DNA from: Geothrix sp. | Lineage (GTDB): Bacteria; Acidobacteriota; Holophagae; Holophagales; Holophagaceae | DNA: 64,000 bases | Reading direction: 5' to 3' | Assembly: GCA_030681515.1 (NCBI GenBank) | Contig: JAUXSE010000016.1 | Coordinates: 62,001 to 126,000, forward strand | In this document: positions 9,075 through 15,488 of the stretch, piece by piece | Layout: every line of letters begins with the position of its first letter | How positions within the stretch are numbered: position 1 is the stretch's first letter | Program-made: the position numbers and the translations under genes | Notes under the pieces: model-generated | The model's input: only the letters and a program-made list of their open reading frames with translations | Told to the model about the DNA's origin: nothing | Databases searched by the model: none

Positions 9075-9164
9075 CGCGATGGCCTTCCGGACCGTGGGTC
9101 GGCGCTACAGCCCGCGCTGCCATCGCCTGTACATCGAGCCCTTCAACCGGGATGAAAAGCATCT

Positions 9165-9730
9165 GCCGGTGATGGACAGCGATGGACGGTGATCGGAAGA
9201 ACGGCCATCTCTATCCCGCTTCATCACCGGTGAAAGAGATTTGGAACCACCGATGAACACCACGTAAGATCCCCGACAACGCACGCGTTGGCCGGGGGGA
9301 TGAACACCGATAAAAGAATGATTGAAAAACGGCAGTCGGGAATCTGTTGGGGGTGTCGCTTCGCAGGCATGGGCTTCAGTGGGGGCGCCGGGGCCGCGCC
9401 TTTTGGGGGGCTCGGCCCCGGCGCCCCCACTGACCTCCGGCTACGCCGGAGGCCGCCTGCGGCGGGCCCATGCCCGTTGAGACGGCGCCCATCTGCGCCC
9501 TCTGCGACATCTGCGGTTCCAGCTTTTGACCCGCGCTCTTGATCTTTCATCAGCTTTAAATCGGTGTTCATCGGCGTTCATCGGCGGCAAATAGCGCTTT
9601 CCCGTGGCCCCTTCCACCCAAGCAGCGTCGAGATCGGCGCCCCACAGCGGGTGCAACGACCCGTGAAACCCAGCAAGACCCGCGAGATAGCGGCCTGCCC
9701 CATCACCGTTCATCACCGTTCATCACCGGC
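9165..9730. repeat. Composite of nested inverted repeats with GCCGGTGAT-type ends and a GC-rich hairpin core
   Basis: The outer ends are GCCGGTGATGGAC (9165-9177) and GTTCATCACCGGC (9718-9730), inverted with one mismatch. Inside lie further CCGATGAACACC/GGTGTTCATCGG inverted copies. The core has a perfect 20-bp stem (9377-9396 with 9413-9432) followed by CCTCCGGC-TAC-GCCGGAGG (9434-9452) and a third small hairpin ending in GGGCCCATGC. The same core layout occurs at 13070-13266 and, inverted, at 40171-40373. No gene is seen between 9075 and 9790. Confidence 0.8.
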
Positions 9731-9790
9731 GAAAGAGATCTTTCTCTGTGCCTGGGGACTCCAGCCTGCCCGGAGGCAGGCTCCCGGGCC

Positions 9791-9861
9791 CTACATGTCC
9801 ACGAGCCGGGGGTGGACCAGGCGCTCGAAATCCTGGTAGGCCATGCGGATCAGCTCGGTGT
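9791..9861 (-). repeat. Duplicate of the ybaK-like 3' end (left copy, 71 bp)
   Basis: Matches 11762-11832 with one mismatch (at 9853). Read on the minus strand it encodes the last 22 residues and TAG of the YbaK-like protein. It forms, with the 3' end of the intact gene, a pair of direct repeats around the AbiE genes. Confidence 0.92.
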
Positions 9862-9944
9862 CCCCGAGATGCGTGCCTCGGTGATCCTCTGCCTGCATCT
9901 TTTTGGCGTCGGGAGTAAGGACTCCGGTACCAGGGTCAAGTGAA

Positions 9945-10967
9945 TCATGGGTGGTTGAAGCGTCGTTCCCATTGGGCGACCACTTCGACCACCTCGCTCC
10001 AGGCTGGGGGCGTCCCGTAGAACATCTCCCGCTGCATGGCGTCGTAGTCCTGAGCCCAGGCGGTCATCCGGGATTCATGGGGAACAAGGCATATGGAGCC
10101 CCGGACCATGGTGTCGTAATCCACCCAGGTCTGTTTGAAGTAGACCCGGCGATGGGCCACCACCCGCTCGAACAGACCTGGGGAGGCCAAGGCCCGTTGG
10201 CCCACGCCTGCCTGGATTAACCGGGCCACATCGTAGTAGTGGCGGGCCAGTTTCTGGGCGCGGGGTTTGTCGGGAGGCCGGAAGGATTCCTCATGGAGCA
10301 GCATCGCCTTTTCAAGAAAGGTCCGTTCAGGTTCAAGAGCACGCAGCTTCACCGCAGGTTCATCGAATAACTGCGGAAAGGCAGCCGCCACCTCAGACCG
10401 GACCGTCCCCTCACGGGCTGGATCTATATCGGATCGGGCCCCCAACTCGATCTTCACCCAGGGCCCCAGATACCCCGTCGTATCCGTGGCGAGGCGCGGG
10501 TAGCTGAAGAGGAGTGTCTGCTGGTCCTTGTCATCTGGATCCATGGCCAGTTCCCACTCGCGTCCTGTCGGAAGGGCGGCTTGAAAAGCCGCGCGCAATG
10601 CGGCCTGGATGGAGCCCCTGACGGCACTGCCACAGGCCGTTTTGAGAGCCTTCAGACGCTCCTTCCGGCTCTCGTTGCTGGGGGCCGACTCGGGATCCTT
10701 TTCACCGCCGAACCCCAGCCAGCCCTTGTCCACCACCAGGTCAATGTCCTCAGAGAAGCGCTCGATGAGTTCCCAGACCTTGGAAAGAGAGGTGCCGCCT
10801 TTGAAGGTGAGGTGACCGCCGATCTCAGGGAGTAGGAAGAGCTGCTCCAGGGTCCAGCACACCCAGAAATCTTTCTCCACGGCCACGAATGCCAGCCCTT
10901 TGGCCGCAGCCGCCTGCTCCATGGCCAGACGTTGCGTTTTCAGATCCAGGGTCAGGAATCGCTGCAT
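9945..10967 (-). CDS. AbiEii-family nucleotidyltransferase toxin
   Basis: The 340-residue product carries the AbiEii/DUF1814 signature: GGTSLSK at residues 57-63 and the metal-binding pair in SEDIDLV (Asp74, Asp76). AbiEii toxins transfer nucleotides to RNA targets and stop growth, giving phage abortive infection or plasmid stability. The ATG at 10967 is one base after the stop of the antitoxin gene, which implies translational coupling. A late LARHYYDVARL motif also fits the family. It stands downstream of its antitoxin, the standard type IV AbiE order. Confidence 0.92.
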   Translation of the reverse strand: MQRFLTLDLKTQRLAMEQAAAAKGLAFVAVEKDFWVCWTLEQLFLLPEIGGHLTFKGGTSLSKVWELIERFSEDIDLVVDKGWLGFGGEKDPESAPSNESRKERLKALKTACGSAVRGSIQAALRAAFQAALPTGREWELAMDPDDKDQQTLLFSYPRLATDTTGYLGPWVKIELGARSDIDPAREGTVRSEVAAAFPQLFDEPAVKLRALEPERTFLEKAMLLHEESFRPPDKPRAQKLARHYYDVARLIQAGVGQRALASPGLFERVVAHRRVYFKQTWVDYDTMVRGSICLVPHESRMTAWAQDYDAMQREMFYGTPPAWSEVVEVVAQWERRFNHP

Positions 10968-10968
10968 C

Positions 10969-11601
10969 TCAATCTTTCGCGAGGTCTTGCAGGATCTTGG
11001 CAATCCAGGCAGGCGCGTAGCCCGCATCCTGGCGGAGGCAGGCCTTGTCCTTGGGGGTGAGGCGATTCCGGAGCGTGGCCAAAGCCCCTTCATCCAGATG
11101 GGCTTTCCCCAAGTGGCGCAGCGCCTGGATCACCAGGCCGCTGATCCTTCCAGCCGTGGCCATGTTCCGGGGCGTGGTCTGCCGCAGCACGATCTCCTGC
11201 GCACCCACCTTCACCTTGCGCGAAGCACCATCCGTCAAGAACACGACCCGGGTAGGCACCTGCTCTGACAGGCCCATTAGGTTAGCGGCGTAAGCGCCTG
11301 AGGGTTGCAATCGCAGCGCCGACCCCTTCCCCTCCAGAGCCTTGCGAATGGCGTCAAGCGTGGGCAGCAGAGGCCCGAGCATCGCGTGGACCTGGGGCCG
11401 GTCGTACAACCCACGGCCCAGGCGGCGAAGGAGCCCCTTGATGACCAGACGCGAAAGGCCTTGGTCTATGGCATTTCGATTCGCAAGATCCATGAAATCG
11501 GCGGGCTTGAACACCTTTCCAGGTTTCGATCGGCGAACGCGCCCCAGGATGGCCGCCTCGGTGGGGGCTAGCGCTGGAGTCGTTGCGGCCCGGGAGGTCA
11601 T
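10969..11601 (-). CDS. AbiEi-family antitoxin (DUF6088-like) and likely autoregulator
   Basis: The 210-residue protein has an N-terminal winged-helix-like part (ILGRVRRSKPGKVFKPADF, then a KGLLRRLGRGLYDRP wing around residues 55-70) and a longer C-terminal domain, as in AbiEi/DUF6088 antitoxins that repress their own operon and counter the downstream toxin. The ATG at 11601 sits at the edge of a perfect palindrome. An upstream TTG at 11643 in the same frame would run through the palindrome. No Shine-Dalgarno sequence precedes the ATG, so a leaderless or alternative start is possible. Confidence 0.88.
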   Translation of the reverse strand: MTSRAATTPALAPTEAAILGRVRRSKPGKVFKPADFMDLANRNAIDQGLSRLVIKGLLRRLGRGLYDRPQVHAMLGPLLPTLDAIRKALEGKGSALRLQPSGAYAANLMGLSEQVPTRVVFLTDGASRKVKVGAQEIVLRQTTPRNMATAGRISGLVIQALRHLGKAHLDEGALATLRNRLTPKDKACLRQDAGYAPAWIAKILQDLAKD

Positions 11602-11630
11602 GTCAGAAAAACTACCCTGTTTTTCTGACA
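11601..11630. promoter_or_regulatory. Perfect palindrome, probable AbiEi operator
   Basis: TGTCAGAAAAAC (11601-11612) and GTTTTTCTGACA (11619-11630) are perfect inverted copies around a six-base spacer. The site touches the start codon of abiEi. AbiEi proteins are known to bind inverted repeats in their own promoter, so negative autoregulation at this site is the likely role. Confidence 0.75.
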
Positions 11631-11761
11631 GGCGTAAAGCCAAAAGTGCATAGAATTTGGGCCACCTTGGTCCAGGTTCGTCATCCCCGTCTATCCCCGG
11701 CGAAAGGGGGCTTTGCCCTGGGTCATGGGGCTCGGCGGCGTGGCGACCTGCTCCCGCAGCG

Positions 11762-11832
11762 CTACATGTCCACGAGCCGGGGGTGGACCAGGCGCTCGAA
11801 ATCCTGGTAGGCCATGCGGATCACCTCGGTGT
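11762..11832 (-). repeat. Right copy of the 71-bp ybaK-like 3'-end repeat
   Basis: This is the true 3' end of the intact YbaK-like gene. The matching copy lies 1.97 kb away at 9791-9861, in the same orientation, so everything between them (the AbiE operon) sits between direct repeats. Confidence 0.92.
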
Positions 11833-12217
11833 GCGTGCCGGCATTGAAGGCGATCTCCGGGTCCGCCGCCAGGTGCGGCTCCACGAAGACCCGCAGGCCG
11901 TAGAGGTTGCCGAAGGGCGGCATGGCGCCGGGCTCGCATTCGGGGAAGTCCGCGAGGAAGGCCCGCTCGTCCGCCAGCTCGGCGGTGAGGGCCCCCGTGG
12001 CCTGGCGCAGGCGCTCCAGATCCACCTTCCGGGTGGCGGGCACCACGGCCAGGACGTGCTGCCCGTCCAGGTCCACCACCACCGTCTTGGCCATCTCCTT
12101 GCCGGGGATATGGGCGGCCCCAGCCACCGAGGTGGCGGTGAAGGCCACCGGGTGCGGAATGATCTGGTGGGGCACCCCGTTCGTGTTGAGGAATTCCTTT
12201 ACCTTGGTCGTGGGCAT
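11762..12217 (-). CDS. YbaK/ProX-type aminoacyl-tRNA deacylase domain protein
   Basis: AGGAGG just ahead of the ATG at 12217 fixes the start, giving 151 residues. The sequence (KTVVVDLDGQHVLAVVPATRKVDLERL, then PGAMPPFG) matches the single-domain YbaK/EbsC family, which hydrolyses mischarged tRNAs such as Cys- or Ala-tRNA(Pro). The last 22 codons are duplicated at 9791-9861, on the far side of the AbiE operon, suggesting that the operon entered at this gene's 3' end. Confidence 0.88.
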   Translation of the reverse strand: MPTTKVKEFLNTNGVPHQIIPHPVAFTATSVAGAAHIPGKEMAKTVVVDLDGQHVLAVVPATRKVDLERLRQATGALTAELADERAFLADFPECEPGAMPPFGNLYGLRVFVEPHLAADPEIAFNAGTHTEVIRMAYQDFERLVHPRLVDM

Positions 12218-12419
12218 GGCAGCCTCCTCGGGCAGAAAGCGACCCAAGGATGGGTTCCTGGGCGGAAGGGCGCCAAGGAATCCCCTGGCCACCGGGATGC
12301 AAGAGCGCCAGGGCCGCGCCTGGATCCCAGTCATCCTCTGAATCCTGTTCATCCTGGCTGAAAAAGAAAAGGACTCAGGAAGCCAGGATGAAGGGGATGG
12401 TAGGGATAAGAAATATCTG

Positions 12420-12491
12420 CCGGTGAGGAACGGTGAGGAACGGTGAGAAGGCAGTCCGCTTTTCTCACCGTTCCTCACCGTTCCTCACCGG
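12420..12491. repeat. Perfect 30-bp stem made of GGTGAGGAAC ten-mers
   Basis: Bases 12420-12449 are perfectly complementary to 12462-12491 around a 12-base loop. Each arm is three near-exact copies of a ten-base unit (GGTGAGGAAC). Related arms occur at 9165-9177, 9701-9730, 26342-26370, 26420-26448, 40171-40200 and 40350-40373. Confidence 0.85.
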
Positions 12492-12517
12492 TTCATTCAT
12501 CTTTTTCATTGGTTCCA

Positions 12518-12956
12518 GGAGATGCCTCCCAGCCCCAACAGGTACCGGAACAGGTCGCCGAAGCCAAGAGCGCCTCACAAAACCCGACGATGCCGCGATG
12601 AAGCCAGCCGGGATGCACCGCCAGGAAGGGCCCGCAGGGCAACGTGGTTCGTTGTTCAAGGGCCCTGACGCCGCGGGGCGCCCGGCTGGCTTCATCCCTC
12701 TGGGCGGGGGGTGACGGGCGTCGCCATGCTGCGTCAGGCTCGTTTCGCGTAGTCCCCGCTACGCTGCCACTCGCCTTCCTTGCCTGGCTCGCCCGGCACC
12801 CCCCGCGCGGCGACGTGGGGTTTTGTGAGGCGCTCTGCAGGCCCCGGGCGTCGGCGCCCATTCCAGGTCCTCCGGCTCCAGCGCCTCCAGCACCCGCACC
12901 GTGCGCGACCGGGCATTGCGCCAGTAGGCGAGGAAGGAGGGAGTGTCCTGGAGCAT
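12518..12956 (-). pseudogene. dinB-family pseudogene, truncated and split by a 270-bp element
   Basis: The first 40 residues read from ATG 12956 (MLQDTPSFLAYWRNARSRT onwards) are almost identical to the intact DinB protein encoded at 13368-13901. The match stops at 12837, where the 270-bp element begins, and resumes beyond it at 12519-12566 (GDLFRYLLGL, matching GDLFRHLAGV of the intact copy). The remaining two-thirds of the gene is missing. It is a tandem dinB duplicate inactivated by insertion and deletion. Confidence 0.85.
12567..12836. mobile_element. 270-bp non-autonomous element with perfect 19-bp terminal inverted repeats
   Basis: The ends are AGAGCGCCTCACAAAACCC (12567-12585) and its exact reverse complement (12818-12836). 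The similarity extends to about 33 bp with three mismatches. Inside, GGATGAAGCCAGCCGGG-type arms form a second inverted repeat. No transposase is encoded. It interrupts the dinB pseudogene relative to the intact paralogue, which gives an independent view of its boundaries. A target duplication is not clear: at most two or three bases. Open frames within it are judged to be chance. Confidence 0.82.
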
Positions 12957-13069
12957 GGGGAGAGTATTTCAGGGGTCGGCTTGGCGGTCGAAAAACGTAT
13001 TGGGAGCCACGGATGAATACGGATTCCTGAACGGGCGTGGAGCGGGACTGCTGCTCTCAACTGCTTTTC

Positions 13070-13266
13070 GCCGGTGATTTCAGTGATTCCCGTGATTCTC
13101 AGCCACCACGCAGCAGGGGCGGAGCCGGGGGTGCCGCCGCCGTGCCTTTTGGGAGCGCGGCTACGGCGCCCCCGGCTCCCTTCCGGCTCGGCCGGAAGCC
13201 GCCTCCGGCGGGCCCATGCGGGAAGCTCGCGGCGCGCCATCACCGTCCATCACCGAAATCACCGGC
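13070..13266. repeat. 197-bp inverted-repeat element with GC-rich hairpin core
   Basis: Ends GCCGGTGATTTC (13070-13081) and GAAATCACCGGC (13255-13266) are perfect inverted copies. The core has GGAGCCGGGGG/CCCCCGGCTCC arms (13121-13131, 13169-13179), then CTTCCGGC-TCG-GCCGGAAG (13180-13198) and a GGCCCATGC end, as in the other two copies. The rest of the 410-bp space between the two dinB genes holds ACACCGATRAA-type short repeats and no gene. Confidence 0.82.
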
Positions 13267-13367
13267 AAAAGAAGAACACCGATAAACACCGAGAACTGAA
13301 TGATGAACACCGATGAAAACCAGTGAGCGCCCGCCCACGCTTTGGCTTGATCGGTGTTTATCAGCTT

Positions 13368-13901
13368 TTATCGGTGTTCATCGGTGGTTGGCTTTTGGCT
13401 TTCCCCGGGTTTCGAGGCGGCGGCGAGCTGTTCTTCGGTGAGGCCGAAGAGGGGCGACACGGCGCGGCCCCGCAGGCTGGCCATGAGGTAGAGCTGGCCG
13501 CGATGGTGGGCTTCGTGCTCGGTCATGGCGCGGAGCCACTTCCAAGTCGGCATGGAGGAACCAGAGGGGTTCTGGCAGGGGGCCAGCAGGTCCGCGTCGC
13601 TGAGGCCGCCGAAGATCGCGAGGGAGTCGGCGTGGCAGCGGTCCAGGTAGGCGCGCACGCCCGCCAGGCCCGTGGCCAGATCCGCCCCGTGTCCCAGGTA
13701 CGCGCTGGGGCGGCCCTGCACGTTCTCCGCCCACATGAACCGCTCCACCCCCGCCAGGTGCCGGAACAGGTCGCCAAAGCTGAAAGCCCCCGGCGCCGGC
13801 GCCCATTCCAGATCCTCCGGTTCCAGCGAATCCAGCACCCGCACCGTGCGGGACCGGGCGTTCCGCCAGTAGGCGAGGAAGGAGGGGGTGTCCTGGAGCA
13901 T
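13368..13901 (-). CDS. DinB-family putative metalloprotein
   Basis: From ATG 13901 the product is 177 residues, the usual DinB/YfiT size, a four-helix bundle. Candidate metal-binding histidines are in FRHLAGVERFMW (near residue 50) and the late EHEAHHRGQLYL motif (near residue 135), both typical. Family members are often thiol-transferase-like or stress-related; no specific role can be assigned. The last residues (PTTDEHR) are encoded by an intergenic ATCGGTG-type repeat that also supplies the stop codon, so the C-terminus looks altered by repeat insertion. A broken duplicate lies just downstream. Confidence 0.88.
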   Translation of the reverse strand: MLQDTPSFLAYWRNARSRTVRVLDSLEPEDLEWAPAPGAFSFGDLFRHLAGVERFMWAENVQGRPSAYLGHGADLATGLAGVRAYLDRCHADSLAIFGGLSDADLLAPCQNPSGSSMPTWKWLRAMTEHEAHHRGQLYLMASLRGRAVSPLFGLTEEQLAAASKPGESQKPTTDEHR

Positions 13902-14007
13902 GGGGGAGTATCCCAGGAAAGGAGACGGACGTTGTAAGGCCTTGGATGAGGGACGGCTACACCAATGGCGGATAAGCTGGGTGATCATCTAAAAACGTCG
14001 TTCTGGC

Positions 14008-14727
14008 ATGGAGCCTGGTGTGACCCTTGCCTTCAACATTTACTGCGATGAAAGCTGCCACCTGGAGCACGACCACTCAAAGGTGATGGTGCTTGGAGCG
14101 GTTTGGTGCCCCACGGACAAGGTGCGGGAGATCGCGGTGCGCCTGCGTGAGATCAAAGCCGCACACGGCCTTTCGACTACGTTCGAGTTGAAGTGGACGA
14201 AGGTCGGCCCTGCCAAGCTCGCGTATTACCGCGAGGTGCTCGACTATTTCTTCGACGATGACGATCTCCACTTCCGCGCCCTGGTGGTGCCCGATAAGGG
14301 AAAGCTCGATCACACGGCCCATCACCAGGACCACGATACCTTCTACTACAAGATGTACTTCGATCTGTTGAAGGTGCTCTTCGATCCCAAGGCGCAATAC
14401 CAGATCTACCTGGACATCAAGGACACGCGCAGCCAGCGCAAAGTGGATTACCTCAAAGAGGTGCTTCGCAACGCCCACTACGATTTCCAGAAAAGCATGA
14501 TCCAGAAGGTGCAGCAGATTCGCAGCCATGAGGCTGAACTATTGCAGGTGGCGGATCTGCTCATCGGCGCGGTGGGCTATGCGAACCGGGGCCTGGAAAG
14601 CAGTTCGGCGAAGCTGGCGCTGGTAAAGCGCTTACGGGGCAGATCGGGCTATTCCTTGACTCGAAACACCTACCTGCGTGAAGAGAAGGTGAATATTTTC
14701 ACCTGGAATGCACGGGAGGCCCGGTGA
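14008..14727 (+). CDS. DUF3800 domain protein
   Basis: The 239-residue product has the DUF3800 features: an early acidic YCDESC motif (Asp14, Glu15), an ELKWTKV stretch near residue 55, YLDIKDTRS near residue 135 and a C-terminal LLQVADLLIGAV motif. The family has an RNase H-like fold with conserved acidic residues and is common in phages, plasmids and defence islands; a nuclease role is suspected but not proven. The ATG at 14008 lacks a clear ribosome-binding site; a GTG at 14020 preceded by GGAG is an alternative. It overlaps the next gene (TGATG). Confidence 0.85.
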   Translation: MEPGVTLAFNIYCDESCHLEHDHSKVMVLGAVWCPTDKVREIAVRLREIKAAHGLSTTFELKWTKVGPAKLAYYREVLDYFFDDDDLHFRALVVPDKGKLDHTAHHQDHDTFYYKMYFDLLKVLFDPKAQYQIYLDIKDTRSQRKVDYLKEVLRNAHYDFQKSMIQKVQQIRSHEAELLQVADLLIGAVGYANRGLESSSAKLALVKRLRGRSGYSLTRNTYLREEKVNIFTWNAREAR

Positions 14728-15245
14728 TGCCGGAAGATCTGGTCCCCTCCTGGCTCCCACCATTGATGCCCTTCGAGGCTTACGGCGGGAACTGGACGAG
14801 CTATCTGGACGCGTTGTACGCGGTGTTCCAGCGGGACTTCTGCGGCCAACTACCCCCCTTCCGGGGGCGGCGATTGGCCTTGAAGCGGTTCCCCTTGGAT
14901 CAGGGCAAGGAAGCGACGTTCTGGCACTTCATCCAGGAAGGAAAGGTGGAAGCGGACAGGACGCCGGACCTCCGGCGCTGCGAGCGAATCCGCTGGCCGC
15001 GTCCCGTGATTGAGGCCCATGCGGTGGCTGGGCGGATCCACCTCTGGTGCGAGCGTCGCAGCGTGAAGGGAAAAGGCCAGGAGTCCAGGTGGCAGCTTGC
15101 TCTGCCCGATTTCAGTTACCTGGTAGTGCTCGCGGATCGGGGCACTTTTCTACTACCCTGGACGGCCTATTCCCTGGAGCGCCCGCATGAACGCAGAAAA
15201 CTGGAGCAGCGCTGGAAGGCCTGCCAAGGGCCGGATGGCCCCTAA
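14727..15245 (+). CDS. Unknown protein translationally coupled to the DUF3800 gene
   Basis: GGGAGG at 14714-14719 and a TGATG overlap fix the start. The 172-residue product begins MPEDLVPSWLPPLMPFEAY. It has aromatic-rich segments (RIRWPRPVIEAH, RIHLWCERRS, RWQLALPDFSYLVVLADRGTFLLPWTAYSLE) and a basic end. The late RHE-like pattern (PHERRKLEQRW) recalls small BECR-fold phage or toxin nucleases, but this is a guess. Coupling to a DUF3800 gene and position just before a type III restriction system suggest a defence or mobile-element role. Confidence 0.75.
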   Translation: MPEDLVPSWLPPLMPFEAYGGNWTSYLDALYAVFQRDFCGQLPPFRGRRLALKRFPLDQGKEATFWHFIQEGKVEADRTPDLRRCERIRWPRPVIEAHAVAGRIHLWCERRSVKGKGQESRWQLALPDFSYLVVLADRGTFLLPWTAYSLERPHERRKLEQRWKACQGPDGP

Positions 15246-15488
15246 AAAGGCTGGGGCCGCCTTCCAGTGGATGACGGCCCCGTAACTCCTGCGCACACAT
15301 GGTGGCTGAGCTGACACCAGAATAGGTCGTAGGAGAGGCGGTATCAAGGCGATTCAGACAAGGGTGGGCAGGCGATTCCAACCAATTGTGGCCAAGTTCA
15401 ATTCTCCTATGATTTCCCCTCTTCCGGGGAAACAGGATGGCCCTCCGTTTCCGGTAAGGTGAAGGATCCTCCTTGCTGAAGGTGCGCG

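Noticed and set aside
9078-9191. 37-codon frame after the MBL gene terminator
   Set aside because: It starts beyond a strong terminator, has no ribosome site and ends in repeat sequence.
12420-12491. Possible CRISPR-like array of ten-base repeats
   Set aside because: The units are adjacent without spacers and form mirror-image arms; no cas genes are present.
12644-13030. Frames inside the 270-bp element
   Set aside because: They cross the element's terminal repeat into dinB remnant sequence and show no protein features; taken as chance.
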